This document shows positions 1 through 13,380 of a DNA stretch of 64,000 nucleotides, piece after piece. The DNA lies in contig NC_066579.1 of assembly GCF_024323335.1 (NCBI RefSeq), positions 353,531,400 to 353,595,399 on the forward strand, read 5' to 3'. Under the pieces are notes generated by a model. That model saw only the letters and a list, made by a program, of their open reading frames with translations, ran no database searches and was not told where the DNA came from. The stretch comes from Lathyrus oleraceus. Lineage: Eukaryota; Streptophyta; Magnoliopsida; Fabales; Fabaceae. Position 1 is the first letter of the stretch, and each line of letters opens with the position of its first letter. Made by a program: the position numbers and the translations under genes.

Positions 1-609
1 TGCAAGTGATGGAAAGATAACTATTTATAGCTGAAGATATGATTCGAATGGAGAAAAATCATGGAAGAAAAACGTGGGAGAGAGTGGAACCAGCCCAATC
101 AAGATTAGTCATTATTCACTTGGTCAAAAATTAAAGGGTCGAGATCCATGTTCGGACCGAACCGAGTCGGTTGGACAACGGCGGCGCACATGTGATGGTC
201 CCTTGATAGTGTGTCCCCATTCCTTTATAAAACCGAGTATCCTTTAGGGTCCAACCCATTTTAACCACTTGAAATATATAAACACTACTAATATGTATTG
301 TCGTTCATATATGAGACTAAAATGAATATTTTCATATTCACTTTCGTTCATACTAACTCTTATTTATACTCATTTTTTACTAATTTAATCTCAATTAATA
401 CTTTTAAGGTTTCTGGTCTAAATTTCTCTCATTCAAAGAATTCCAACAATTCCAACAAGTGCATATTAAAGGTATCATGTTGCTCCATTTTCGGTTTAAA
501 GCTATATACTAATCATCAAAGTCAAGGTGTTAACAAAATTATATTCATCAAACTTTAGTGTTGTTGGCAAATAGTAAATTCAATGTTGAATTTTTCACCT
601 ATCTAATTT
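1..609. other. Unassigned sequence left of copia element A
   Basis: AT-rich sequence with no open frame that resembles a protein. A slightly GC-richer stretch at about 130-205 has no recognisable feature. It ends at the left LTR of element A; the last five bases (605-609, AATTT) are a candidate target duplication matching 4 of 5 bases at 5676-5680. Confidence 0.5.
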
Positions 610-1103
610 TGTTGGAAATCCCCCAAAATCTATGGAGAATTTTAATCAATCTTGATGAACAAGATTGTTATCACCCACACAATGAGAATAAAAGAAAAGA
701 ATAATGAAGAAAGACGGAAAGTAAAGAACGGTGAAGGAGAAGAAGAATTAAAATTCTGCAGAGTTTCTCTCTGTCCACAAATTGTGGAAAACTTCTTATT
801 CACTTTGCAACTGCAAAATACTATGAATTACAATGTTATGAATACTTTATTCACTTCATTACAAAAATAAGGGTTACTCCTTCTATTTATGGAATTAGGT
901 TAACTTGAACCTCAAGGCAAAGCTCAAACCTATAAAAGCCAAAAATAGCTAACACTACTAAAATAAGCATAAGTCGAAATCCTGTGTGAAGCAACATGCT
1001 TCGACACTTCGGCACACTAATACAACTCAACATACTAGGTGGTTCGACACTTCCTTGTTTTATCGAGCAATCTGCTTCTACACAAGGAATTACAATTCAA
1101 CAC
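610..1103 (-). repeat. 3' LTR of copia element A
   Basis: Matches 5201-5675 along its length with scattered substitutions and small indels. In element orientation it begins TGTTGAATTG and ends with ATTTCCAACA, so both ends fit the TG...CA rule. Confidence 0.9.
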
Positions 1104-4100
1104 ATCACCCAAATCATTGTGTCTAAGCTATTTACATTCATCATAGCTCTTAGTCTTCCGAACACTTCGACCTGCACTCCCTTCGTCATGATGTCTGCAA
1201 TCTGATTCTTAGTTCTCCAGTGTTCCACATTCATCTTCCCATCGGTTACTTGCCTTCGAAGATAATGGAACCTCATTTCGATGTGCTTGCTTCGACCATC
1301 TGCTATCGTATTCTTCGCCAGATTGATAGCTGACATGATGTCGATCTTCACGGTAATTTCTCCATGACTCTTTATTGTTATCTCTTCGACCAGATTCACC
1401 ATCCACGTTGCTTGACATGCAGAAAGAGAAGCAACTATGTATTCTTCTTCGCATGACGATGATGCCACTACTGGCTCTTTTCTCGCACTCCAAGCAACTG
1501 GAGCACCACATAGCATAAACACATAACCAGTTATGGATTTTCGATCCTCAACATCACTACACCAACTTGAGTCGGTGTATCCCACTAATTTTTGTTCTTT
1601 TCCTTCATCAACTGCAGGAAACAAAATTCCTTAGTCGACAGTTCCTTTCAGATGCCTTAGTATCCTCTTCGCTGTTGCTAGATATGATACATTTGGCTTC
1701 TTCATGAATCTACTCACCATACCTACACTATATGCTAAGTCAGGCCTTGTGTGACAAAGGTATCGAAGTGACCCAATAAGTCTTCTATATTGGGTTGGAT
1801 CGACATCATCTTCATCTGAATCTTTCGACAATTGTAATTTGGGCTTAACTAGAGTCGATGTTGGGTTGCAATCTTGCATCTCAAATCTCTTGAGTATTTT
1901 ACATGCATACCTTCTTTGGTGCATCATAAAACCTCTACCAATCTTGTAAAATTTGATGTCAAGGAAATATGAAATGTCACCCAGATCTGACATTTCAAAT
2001 TTCTTATTGAGATCACCTTTGAAGTCTTTGATCTCCTTCTTGCAACTACCTGTTACCAACAGGTGATCAACATAGAGGCATAGTATAACCAATTCACTCT
2101 TGCTTCTTCTTACATATACTCCATGTTCAGATTTACACTTCACAAATTCCTTCTCCCTTAGAAAACCATTTATCTTCTTGTTCCAAGCTCTTGGAGCTTG
2201 TTTAAGTCCGTTCAGGGCTTTATGCAGCCTGTACACCTTTCTTTCTTCGCCATGTTTCACAAACCCAGCTGGTTGTGCAACATAAACTTCTTCTTCTAAG
2301 GGGCCATTAAGGAATGAAAATTTCACATCCATTTGACACATCTTCCAGTTGTTTATGTTTTCTAGACCAACAACCAACCTGATTGTTTCGATCCTAGCAA
2401 CAGGTGCAAAAACTTCATCGAATTCGATTCCTTCTTTCTGAAGAAATCCTTTCACCACAAGTCTCACCTTGTGTCGAGTCACTTCTCCTTTGGGATTTAA
2501 CTTCACCTTGAATACCCATTTCACATCGATTGCCTTCTTGTCTTGGGACAATTCGACAAATGACCAAGTGTTGTTGACTTCGATTGACTTCAGCTCTTCG
2601 TCCATTGCTTTCATCCACTTTGAATCTTTCAATGCCTCAGATGCATTGGCAGGTTCGACATCTGCGTAGAAAGTATAATGTACCAGCTCACCTTCTTCAT
2701 TGACCATATCATCTGATGTAATCACATATTCTTGCAACCTTGCAGGCATGTGTCTTGTTCTTTCAGGTCTGCTTGGGCCTGCTTCACCTCTGACTTCTTC
2801 TTGTCAAACTTCTCTTTCGACTTCACTAGTTGGTTTGTCACAAAAGATTCTCACTGAATCTTTCTTGACATTCTCAGTCCAATCCCACTCCTTAAGCTTA
2901 TCTATTATCACATCCCTGCTGATCACCACTTGCTTATTCACTGGGTCGAACAACTTGTATCCTCTAGTCGAATGATATCTTATCAGGACCATTTGACTCG
3001 ACTTGTCATCATGTTTTCTTCTCAACTGGTATGGAACATGTTTATGTGCTATAGATCCAAACACCCTCAAATGACTCAAGCTAGACTTGACACTAGACTA
3101 ACATTCTTCTGGCGTGATTCCTTCTAGCTTCTTCGTTGGACATCTGTTCAGGATATATGTCGCAGTCGACACAACTTCTCCCCATAATTTTTTGGATAGA
3201 TGATTGCCTTTCAACATACTTATAACCATATTCATGATGGTTCTATTATTCCTTTATGGGACTCCATTCTGTTGTGGAGTGTATGGTGGCACCACCTCAT
3301 GCACAATCCCTTCTTTCACACATAATGCATCGAATTCTTTCGACACATATTCTCCACCACCATCAGTTCTCAAAATCTTGATCTTTCGACCGCTCTGTCT
3401 TTTGACCATAGATTTAAACTTGGCAAATACCTCGATCACTTCACTTTTCTTCAGGATCAGGTAAGACCACAGTTTTTGACTGAAATCATCTATGAATGTA
3501 ACAAAGTATTTGTTACCTCCAATCGAATCCACCTGGAGAGGACCACATACATCAGAGTATAGAACTTCAAGAATTTCCTTCGACATGCTTCCTGCATCCT
3601 TACTGAAGTTGTTCTTATGTTTCTTCTCCTGCACGCATTCTTCACACACTTCATTTGGAATGTCGATTTCTGGAAATTCTTAAACCATATTTTTTCTCTT
3701 TAAATCTATGATGTCTTTGAAATTGAGATGTCCAAGTCTATAATTCCATATCCATTCATCTTTGTTGGTTGTTGTTACAAGGCACTTATGCTCCATCACA
3801 TTTAATTCAATCTTAAAGGTTCTATTCTGAGACATTGGAGCCTTCAAGATCAACCTTCTATTTGAGTCGAGAACTCTCATCATCTTGTCTTCGATCGACA
3901 CTCTGTAGTTCTTTTTGACTAACTGGCCTATGCTAAGCAAATTACTCTTCATGCCTGGTATATACAACACATTTGAAAAACTGACCTCTTGTCATCTTTC
4001 CTCATAATCAGAACATCACCAACACCTTCAGCTGCTAGAGTGTTTTCATTTTCAAATTTCACCATGTTCTTTATTGAGGGCTTTATGTTGACAAACCAAT

Positions 4101-5151
4101 CTTTCCTTCCAGACATGTGTAGTGAGCATCCTGAGTCCAAGTACCACTGGTCATTGAATCTCTCTTCATCTCTTTTGTAACCATCAACAACGTCTTTTTT
4201 TTTCATGTTTCGCCAGCTTTGCATAAGTTTCTTGATTCTTCTGCTTTTCTGGAAAATCACTAGAATAGTAACCATACTTCTGCAATTGTAACACTGAATA
4301 TGAATCTTGTCTGGCTTTTGACTACCACATCTTCCTCTACCTACAACACCACCTCTTTGGTTGCCTTGGTTCCAGGATTTTCTATGATTCGACCAGTTTC
4401 CTTCTTGCTGATTTCGACCAGTCGAATTGTTGTAGCCTTCTTTGCCTTTGTTGCCATTCCAGCTTCCTTTGCCTTTTCTTGCTTTTGCTGATTGAGCCTG
4501 CAAAACCATATCACTCTTCGATTTTCCTGCAACTCTTTCAGCCATTATTTGTTCATGAGATTCAAGCGTCCCTTGAAGCTCTTCCTTTGTCAATTTTGCC
4601 AAATCTTTCGACTCTTCTATGGCTATTACTACATGGTCGAACTTTGGAGCCAACGGCCTCAAGATCTTTCCAACAATAGATCTTGATGTCAACACTTTTC
4701 CACATACCTTCATTTGATTCACCAGTTTCGTAACCTTGGTGAAGAAATCAGTTACGCTTTCATTGTCTTCAATCTGAAGCAATTCATATGTTCTTTTGTG
4801 AGTTTGTAACCTCACCTCTTTCACCTTCTCTGCGCCTCCAAACGATTTCTCGAGAATTTTCCATGCTTCTTTCGCTGACTCTGCATCACTAACCTTTTCA
4901 AAGTTATCTGCATCAACACATTGATGGATTATAAAGAGAGATTTATAATCTTTCTTCTTCAATTCTTTATGTGCAACATTTTCTTGATCTGTCGTGTCTT
5001 CTGCAAGCGTTGTTACTCATTTCTTCACAAGATCTCAAAGATCTTGATAACAGAACACAACATTTATCTGCTTGCACAAATTCTCATAATTGTTGTTCTT
5101 GAGAATCAGAAGATTTGCTGGAAAATGCCCGTTTGAATGATTCGTTGCCAT
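1104..5151 (-). pseudogene. Copia A gag-pol polyprotein, disrupted
   Basis: The likely start is the minus-strand ATG at 5151, giving a Gag that begins MATNHSNG; two TGA stops soon follow, before an open stretch from 4962. A zinc-knuckle start (CYNC, near 4290) is followed by sequence that reads better in another frame. The protease motif DSGCSLHMSG lies near 4115-4150. A frameshift near 3970 leads into the Gag-pre-integrase region (RLGHLNF). The integrase core (3649-3254) keeps the two aspartate motifs YSDV and RTDGGGEY, but a stop (3254-3256) falls at the expected catalytic glutamate. RT (2749-1631) carries YVDH where YVDD is expected. RNase H (1624-1104) follows after one more stop. Together these exclude a functional polyprotein. 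Confidence 0.92.
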
Positions 5152-5185
5152 GGTGATTTTCTTTCCACGAATCGATTAAGCCGGA

Positions 5186-5198
5186 GCTCTTGATACCA
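5186..5198 (-). other. Primer binding site of copia A (tRNA-iMet type)
   Basis: On the minus strand this reads TGGTATCAAGAGC, two bases inside the 5' LTR. It matches the usual plant copia site complementary to initiator methionine tRNA apart from one extra A. It fixes the orientation of the element. Confidence 0.85.
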
Positions 5199-5200
5199 GA

Positions 5201-5675
5201 TGTTGGAAATCCCCAAAAACCTATGGAGAATTTCAATCATTCTTGATGAACAAGATTTTTATCACCCACACAATGACAATAAAAGAAAAGAACAATGGAG
5301 AAAGAATAAAAGTAAAGAACGATGAAGGAGAAGAAGAATTAAAATTTTGCAGAGTTTCTCTCTGCTCACAAACTGCGGAAAACTTCTTATTCACTTTGCA
5401 ACTGCAAAATACTGTGAATTACAATGTTATGAATACTTTATTCACTTCACTACAAAAATAAGAGTTACTCCCTCTATATATAGATTTAGGTTAACTTGAA
5501 CCTCAAGTCAAAGTCCAAAACTATAAAAACTCATAATAGCTAACACTACTAAAATAGACATAAGTCAAAATCATGTGTGAAGCAACATGCTTCTACACTT
5601 TAACATACTAGGTGGTTCGACACTTCTTTATTCTGTCGAACAACCTGCTTCAACACAATAAATTACAATTCAATA
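5201..5675 (-). repeat. 5' LTR of copia element A
   Basis: Right-hand copy of the LTR, about 475 bp. Its outer end reads CAATTCAATA where the other copy has CAATTCAACA, so the terminal dinucleotide has mutated. It should hold the element's promoter. Confidence 0.9.
5474..5483 (-). promoter_or_regulatory. Candidate TATA box in copia A 5' LTR
   Basis: CTATATATAG lies inside the 5' LTR, and its position fits a U3/R promoter for minus-strand transcription. The equivalent place in the 3' LTR is degraded. Called from motif and position only. Confidence 0.4.
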
Positions 5676-6898
5676 AGTTTAACTATAATATATAATTATA
5701 ATAGACATTTTTACTAGAATTTGAATTTAAAATCTTATAATTGTGTGTGTGTGTGAATTTCGTATGATGTTTAACACTTCAAAATGGTGCTTGATGTACT
5801 TGTAGTTGTACATAGTACTGGAAACAAATGGTACTGGAAAATGTACCAATAGACACAAATTTCTTGAGAACCACTTTGGCATTTAGGTGGAACCTACAAA
5901 TCGAAGAGTGTCTTTTTTGTGAAATGGACATTAATGGGTAGAGAGAATCGTCATGGAGAGCATGATTCACTTTGTGACATGCACTGCACATCAATTATGT
6001 AAGCAGATACCACGTCAATTATTTTTAACGTACTGACTTTGTAACCAAGCAAAATTACAATTCATGCAAGTTGTACTCGTAAACCATTTAAATGTCCTAT
6101 GAATGAAGCAACGGAATTACGAGACAAGCATGCATCCTAAACCACTCAATTTTGTGGAATATTTGGCTTGTGTCATCATCAATTGGTTCTGTGTTGTTGC
6201 TTTAACATGAATGAATAAATTATGTGCTTCTATTTCCGGCCGACGATTGCTATTTTTAACTTTCTTTCTAGATAGAGGAAAAACGTCAATGCTGTATTGG
6301 TCCTAATAATATTTATGTTATTTCTAGAAAACATCGTTGTCTCTTCTATATATATTGAAATAAAATAAAAGTAATCAGATTGAAATTTAATTTAATTTTA
6401 AAAATTTACTAATTTAAAAATTATCAAACTTTTAAGAGATACATTTAAAAATCTAATTCAAAAATTACTTCATTGGACTTTAAATTTGTCTAAAAATACA
6501 CCAAAAATTGTTAGAAATTGATATATTTCCATCCTTGAATGATTATACCTATTGCAATATTCATTACATATTATTTTAGCAAATGTCATTATGCCTCCAA
6601 CAAAGATGTCTCTAAATGCAATTGTCAGTTTGACTGCTATAACTATTACAGAAAAGACAATATAAGATTAAGATTTAGAGTAAATCTTTAAACTTACTCT
6701 TAAACACAATATAATCATACTCATATATAATCGAGTTGACTAATAAACCTATCGAAACAGACCATATATAGTAGAAGTTCAACTCATTTAACTAACGAAC
6801 TTAGTTTTTCTTTCATATTCAACTCATTTGTTTCATGAACGTAGTTTAACGATTTAATTGTCGAACCGAATTTTAAACTATTTTGAATTGGTTCAGTT
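5676..6898. other. Unassigned AT-rich spacer
   Basis: No coding region or RNA gene is recognisable. A short (GT)n run sits near 5741-5754. From about 6340 the sequence becomes very AT-rich and leads into the (TA)n array. Confidence 0.5.
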
Positions 6899-7321
<423 letters not shown>

Positions 7322-7480
7322 TTCCACATTACAATCTTGAATTTTGAATCTAATGTGTACTTCCAAAAGTATACTTCCAGGCTTGCAACCCAATGCTTAC
7401 CAAAATACTAAATGTTTTGTTGCTCAATCAAGTACTATCGAGGAGAAACATCTCAAGTTTTAAATTTGGATTGATATATT

Positions 7481-7710
7481 TTTTTAAATAATTCATATTC
7501 AATAATAGTAGTATTAGTTTTATTAAGTTTAACCTAGTTAGTGTAGGTTAGTATTTTGTCTACGTGACATTATTGCTATGTATATAAATAAGTGTAACTT
7601 TCAGCATTGGTGTGAGTAGTGTGTGTGTAACCATTTGTTCAAACAGTTTTGTAAGAGTATTAGAAGTTTGTTATTTTTTCTCTTTTTCCATCTTCATCTT
7701 CTTTACCTTT
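7481..7710 (+). repeat. 5' LTR of copia element B (degraded)
   Basis: Aligns with 10346-10589 and with both LTRs of element C. The first ten bases have decayed into a T-rich run and the terminal CACCAACA is missing. A TATATAAATA-like promoter motif lies near 7579-7588. Confidence 0.75.
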
Positions 7711-7860
7711 TGTAAGAGCAGTGTGTGTGTGATTGATTTCCTTTCATGAATTCATGTTGAATTTTTTATCGGAATCGTAACAGAATCACATTTCTTGATT
7801 TTGCGGGATTGGGAGACACTAGTGTTTGGTGAGGTCTGAGTGAATTGCACAAGGTTGAAG

Positions 7861-10323
7861 ATGAACGAAAACGGTTATCTGAGTACTAAGCTTCTAGTGT
7901 TCGATGGCAAGAACTGGAATCGGTGGATGATTCAGATGCGTGTGTTGTTTGGTGCTTAAGATGTTCTCGATCTCATCAACGATAATTACATTTCGGTTGC
8001 ACTTCCGACAAATGAAAAGGATGCGCAAAGGAATGCTCAACGTGATTTGAGGAAGAAGGATCAAAAGGCATTGTTATATATCCTTTAGTGTGTGGATGCT
8101 AATGTGTTTGAGAACACCGTTGATTCGACGACGAAGAAGGCTACGTGGGAGACACTAGTATGGTGCTACGACGATGATGCACCAGTGATGAAGGTGAAAC
8201 TTCAATCTCTATGTAAGAAGTATGAGAATTTCAGCATGAAGAACAATGAGAACATACCTGACTACATAGTAATTGTAATCACAAACTAGATGAAGTCGTG
8301 TTGAGAAACTCTCTCCGAAAAAAAGATTATTGAGAAGGTACTTAGATCTATGACTCCTCATTTTAATTACATCGTTGTAGCAATTAGACATTATAAGGAT
8401 CTTAGCACCATAAGAATTGAAGAGTTTTAAAGCAGTCTAAAGACACAAGAGTTACGTATGACTGAGAGAAACTCTAAAATGGAGGTAGAGCAGCAGACTC
8501 TGAAAGAAGCTTCTGGTAATAAATATCATAAGCATTCTTGGTCATAAGCTAGGAAGAAATCTAATGATGTTCAGAAGTCAGAAACCTAAACTTATGAAAG
8601 GCAAAAGAGTGCTCATAAGGAGAATAGAAGTATGACAGGAGGAAGATTCAGTGCTACTGTTGTAAAAAGTTTGACCACTTTGTTGTTGTCTGTTGGTCAA
8701 ACAAGGAAAGGAGGTTAGAAGAAGCAAATATAGCCAGAGGAGATTCTGATGATGAACCTGTGTTATTGATGACTTATGAGTCTAAGAGTGCGTCTTTGGA
8801 AAATTGGTGGTACATGGACATTGGTTGTTCAAATCACCTTACTGGAAATAAGAAATGGCTGGATGAGTTTGACTCTGTAAGAGGACCAAGATCAAATGTG
8901 TTAATGATAAGCATCTGAATGCTGAAGGAGTGAGAAATGTCATAGTAATTCTAAATAATGGTAAAATTGCATTGATTCAGAACGTATGGTATGTTCCTAG
9001 CATGAAAAAAAATTTGATGAGTGTGAGTCAATTAATTGAGAAAGGATTTTCAGTTACCATGAAGGACAGTCTTTTGAAGTTGTATGATTGTAATAAGAAG
9101 TTGATTATAAAGTCATAACAAGGGAGAAATAAAACATTCAAAGTGAATGTTAGAATTTTAGACTCTGAATGCCTTAGTGCAACAAGTGTTGTGAAGGAAA
9201 GTGAGTTGTGGCACAAAAGACTTGGTAATCTAAACTTCAGAAGCTTAGGGAATTTGAATTAAAAGAAGTTGGTACATGGAATTTCTATAATTAAGAAGCC
9301 AGGAAGTCATGCAATATGCGCAAGACTGTCATTTGCATCTAAAATGCCTCCAAGAGCAAAGCATGCTCTGTATGTTGATGACATATTGCTAATAGGAAGT
9401 TATGAACATGAGATAGCTAAGTTCACGAAGGTGTTGATGAATGAGTTTGAGATGACTGGTCTAGGAAATATAACATATTTTCTAGGGATGAAGATTCTAT
9501 ACTCTGAGAAGGGTATCATTATGCATCAGCTGAAGTATGAACTTGAACTTCTGAAGATGTTTGAGCTGCTAAATTGTAAGGCTATGGTCACGCCTTTAGA
9601 AACAAATCACAAATTGGATTATAATCCGGAGGATGATGATGTAGATGCTACAACTTTTAAGAAGTTGGTTGGCTCTCTGAGATATTGGTGTAATACCATA
9701 CCTGACATGTGATATGCAGTTGGAATAGTTAATAGGTTCATGAGTAAACCGAAGTGGTCTCATTACCAAACTACTGTCAGGATTCTGAGGTATATTAAGG
9801 GGACTCTGAAGTATGTAGTTTTGTTCCCTTCTTATGAAAAGGATAATTCAGAGCTGATGTGTTACTCAAACTCTGATTGGTGTGGAGACAGAGTTGATAG
9901 AATAAGTACTTATGGATATTTGTTTAAGTACTTGGGATGTCATATTTCTTGGTGTTCCAAGAAGTAACCAATTGTTGCTTTGTCAACCTGTGAAGCTGAA
10001 TACATTGCAGGTATTGTGGTTGCATGTCAAGTTGTTTGACTTCTGAATTTACTGCAGGATCTGAAGATCAAGGTAAACAAGCCTCTGAAGTTGATGATTG
10101 ATAACAAGTTTGCAATCAATCTTGCTAAGAATCCAATGTTGCATGGGAGAAGCAAACAAATTGAGACTAAGTATCACTTTTTGAGAAGTCAAGTTCATAA
10201 TGGAGTGCTAGAAGTTATGCACTGTAGCATCCAGAAGTAGCTGGCAGATGTTCTGATAAAAGCGATTAAGACTGACCAATTTCTCCACTTGAAGGATGGA
10301 ATTGGTGTTGTTAGTTTTGATTA
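7861..10323 (+). pseudogene. Copia B gag-pol with internal deletion
   Basis: Gag appears to start at the ATG at 7861 (MNENGYLSTKLL) and meets a stop within about 35 codons. A CCHC knuckle (C-x2-C-x4-H-x4-C) lies near 8652-8695. The protease site near 8815 reads DIG rather than the usual DTG/DSG. The Gag-pre-integrase motif (ELWHKRLGNLNF) is at about 9202-9240. Near 9362-9369 the sequence jumps to the RT motif YVDD, which is intact. RT C-terminal and RNase H regions follow to about 10250, with further stops. The remaining order is normal for copia. Confidence 0.88.
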
Positions 10324-10345
10324 GCAGAATATGAATTAAGGGATG

Positions 10346-10589
10346 GTATTAGAAGTCATTCATATTTAGTAGTAGTTATATTAGTTTTGTTAAGCTTAAT
10401 CTAGCTAGTGTATGTTAGTATTTTGCCTACGTGACATTATTGTTGTGTATATAAACAAGTGTAATTGTCAACAGTGATGTGAGTAGTTGGTGTGCACAAC
10501 CATTTGCTGTAACCATTTTGTAAGAGTAGTGAAAGTTTATTATTCTCTCTCTTCTTCCATCTTCATCTTCTTTACCTTGTGCACCAACA
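10346..10589 (+). repeat. 3' LTR of copia element B
   Basis: Similar to the 5' LTR copy and to the LTRs of element C. It is preceded by a purine-rich stretch (near 10334-10345) suitable as a polypurine tract, and ends in CACCAACA. Confidence 0.85.
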
Positions 10590-12938
10590 ATTTTAAATTT
10601 GTCATTTTTTTTGTTTTCACCATTAATATTTGGTTCACTGAATTGATTAATCTAGTTTAGAGATCAATTCTAGTATCAAATGGTTCTAGCTCTTTCTCAA
10701 TCATAATTGGAAAATTTTCTCATTTTATTTTGATGCTATTACATGAAACCTTAATAACCATAATTACATTGATTTGATTTCATTATGGTATAAGTTTTAT
10801 CTAAGTTGTGAATATTTTGAAATAGTGGGTATTTGTTACTCTTGATTTTCTTTTTTAATTCATAGATATATGGAAGATTCTTCCAAGGTATCATCACTGT
10901 ATGGATGTATATTTTTTGATTAATTTTGGAAGTATGTTTTTAGACTATTTTTTATCAAATAAAAGTGTGATTCACTCATACATATAATTGGTATAAATAG
11001 ATGCGTCCAAAAATAAATTTTTAAATTTAAAAGAATATTTTAAATTTTTCATAAAGTATTTTTCTATCTTTTAGAGTGGGAGAAGTAATTTTCTTAAAAA
11101 ATCCAATATCTTTTTAACATGGGCTTAAGTGATTTAAGTTGAGTTTGCGTCCATTACCCACTTAATTCAAATGTGTCTTTTTTTTAAGTTAGTTGTTGTT
11201 TTTTTATTGTCGTTAGTTAGTAAATAACAATTAACAAATATTAAATATCCATTATCTTTTAAATGTTGGTTTTAATGGTTAAGATGAGTTTGACCAATTT
11301 TCCACTTAATTCAAATCTGTTTTTAGTTGGTGTTTTTTATGTTGTTGTTAATTAGTAAATAACATAAGTAAATATTATACTACCATTATTTGTTTTTCGA
11401 AAAGCTAATAGATTCTTTTGTTTAAATGTATTTTTATGATGTTAATCAACAATAAATAAGAAATAAATATTTTTACTTTTATTTCATTTTATTATCTTTA
11501 TAAAAATTATTAGATATTTTAATTATATTTTAACATTATTAATCAAATAATAAACAAATAAATATATTACTATTTCATTAAAGTGACTAGACATTTTTTA
11601 CTATTAGTTTCAAGAATGTAAAATATTTTGATTCGGTCATTAAAAAAATCATTTTTTAGTGAAATGATAAAAACAAAAACCCTTGAAAATAATTAATTGG
11701 ATAAGTATTTGTCTGATATTTGAGTTGTTAAGCCGCAAGTTGCACAACTTGTTCGCTTTAAAAACTATGTATTTTCAATAAATAAATACATAAATAACAT
11801 TTAAAAAAGGTTAATCAAATCAACATTTGTTTGTTTGGTCTTTGAGTTGATAAGATGCAAGTTGCACAACTTGCTTGTTTTAAAACTCGTATCTTTTAAT
11901 CGATAAAGTAGTAAAAATTAAATCAAAGTTTTAAAACTAAACTTTAAATACATTTTATTTTAAAAAATCAACAATCAACAGTGACATTCTTCCGTATTAA
12001 CACAACAAAAACATTTTTTAAAATCAACCAATAAACACATTTTTTTATCAAGAACTACATAACTTTGAAATCTCCATTACACCATACATACGTTGGAGCA
12101 AGAATTTTTTTTTGTCAAATACCCTAATAAAAATATATATTTTTCCTTCAATTTTTTTTTTAAATTAATAATTAAAACACACAAGTATATTATTTAAATC
12201 TTGAATTTTTTAATTCATGCTTAATAATAAGGAGAAAATATATATAATAAAGTTTACAATATTTTTGCATAATTAATTAAAACTAACCATTTTTGAATGA
12301 ATGTTGTAGGGTGCTAATATCTTCCATATACATAATCGATTCTCGAACCTAAAATCTAGTTTCAAAGTCCATTTTTTCGTTTAAAGAGTTTTATCGTTTC
12401 CCAATTTTAATAAGCTTTGATGGAAACTTCGTTGTTTTCAAGCAATCCTCGAATTTTTAGGCTGCAACAATTAACAACATTTAGAAAGTCAAGCCTAACA
12501 TAATTAAATGTGAAAAAGAAATTAACTTTATCTATATTAATTTCCCCACCTCTTTTTATTTATTTAATTATTTATATTTAATGTGTTTATATTTTTTATA
12601 TTTATTATTACTATTATCTTCATATTAATATGTTTTTAGAATATTTGTAAGATTATGATTCTCTTTGCAAATAACACTTTTACCTTGCATACACTTATGG
12701 TTAAGACTCTACACCCGAGTGGAGAAAAGAATTTAAGCTTATTTAGGGGTTGGGTAGTGTTAGCCTCCGAGATTCACATCTTGTAGAGTTAGGATGAAAA
12801 TCTCACCTAGAGTAGATATCTTTTGAGGATATTATCGTTTATAATTGTTTACCTATTAGTTGTGTTAATATTTTGAAATGTGATTCATGACTCTAAGAAC
12901 CTTTTTAGGACTATAGAGTCACGTTTTGAGAATAAAAT
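10590..12938. other. AT-rich spacer with local duplications
   Basis: No coding region is recognisable. Two imperfect local duplications are visible. A segment at about 11120-11265 recurs at about 11268-11400, sharing CCACTTAATTCAAAT. Another at about 11700-11800 recurs at about 11822-11905, sharing GCAAGTTGCACAACTTG. The part from about 12760 resembles sequence right of element C. Confidence 0.55.
12760..12938 (+). repeat. Left copy of a repeat flanking copia C
   Basis: Aligns imperfectly with 28880-28923 continued at 30682-30800, that is, with the right flank of element C once the CACTA element is ignored. Shared pieces include GATGAAAATCTCAC / TATGAAAATCTCAC and TATTAGTTG(T/C)GTTAATAT. It may be a tandem unit or an old LTR pair. 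Confidence 0.6.
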
Positions 12939-13164
12939 TGTTAGAAGTAATTCATATTAGTATTAGTAGTATTAGTTTTGTTACGCTTAACCTAACTAGT
13001 GTAGGTTAACATTTTTCCTACATGGCGTTATTGTTTGTGTATATAACAAGTATAGTTGTCAATACGGGTGTGTGCATAACCATTTGATGTAACCGTTTGA
13101 AGAGTAGTTGAAGTTTATTATTTCAATTCTCTCTCTTCTTCTATCTTCACCTTGTGCACCAATA
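12939..13164 (+). repeat. 5' LTR of copia element C
   Basis: Begins TGTTAGAAGTAATTCATA and aligns with 28594-28847 and with the LTRs of element B. It ends CACCAATA, a mutated form of the CACCAACA end in B. TATATAACA near 13038 could serve as a TATA box. Confidence 0.88.
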
Positions 13165-13166
13165 AT

Positions 13167-13179
13167 TGGTATCTAGAGC
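13167..13179 (+). other. Primer binding site of copia C
   Basis: TGGTATCTAGAGC follows the 5' LTR by two bases and matches the initiator-tRNA-Met-type copia site with one change. It confirms plus-strand orientation. Confidence 0.85.
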
Positions 13180-13380
13180 TTCGGTTTAGATCCATAGGGA
13201 AACACAAGGAAACACGAGTAAATGGTGATGCGTTGTGTGATTGATTTTGTTTTTTGAATTCGTAATTTTTGATCAGAATCGTAACAGAATCACATTTCTT
13301 GATTTTGTGGGATTGTGAAACACTAGTGTTTGGTGAGATCTGAGTGAATTGCACAAGGTTGAAGAAGAACATAAATAGTA

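Larger units (their letters stand above)
610..5675 (-). mobile_element. Ty1/copia LTR retrotransposon A (complete, inactive)
   Basis: Two direct repeats of about 475-495 bp bound an internal region encoding, on the minus strand, Gag, protease, integrase, reverse transcriptase and RNase H in that order, which is the Ty1/copia arrangement. The 5' LTR is the right-hand copy, because a tRNA-iMet-like primer binding site lies directly inside it at 5186-5198. LTR ends are TG...CA-like. The flanks AATTT and AGTTT could be a target duplication with one substitution. The reading frame carries several stops and at least one frameshift, so the copy cannot be autonomous. The LTRs differ at many positions, so the insertion is not recent. 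Confidence 0.93.
7481..10589 (+). mobile_element. Ty1/copia element B, internally deleted
   Basis: LTR-like repeats of about 230-245 bp flank a decayed copia internal region. It belongs to the same family as element C, with which it aligns throughout. The PBS is missing: the end of the 5' LTR runs straight into leader sequence. A large deletion joins the Gag-pre-integrase region to the RT catalytic motif, removing the integrase core and the N-terminal half of RT. The 3' end (10589, CACCAACA) is well preserved, whereas the 5' end is estimated by alignment to element C. No clear target duplication was found. Confidence 0.85.

Noticed and set aside
652..870. 72-residue open frame in the left LTR of copia A, with a near copy at 5243-5461
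   Set aside because: The similarity of the two frames comes from the LTR duplication, not from coding constraint.
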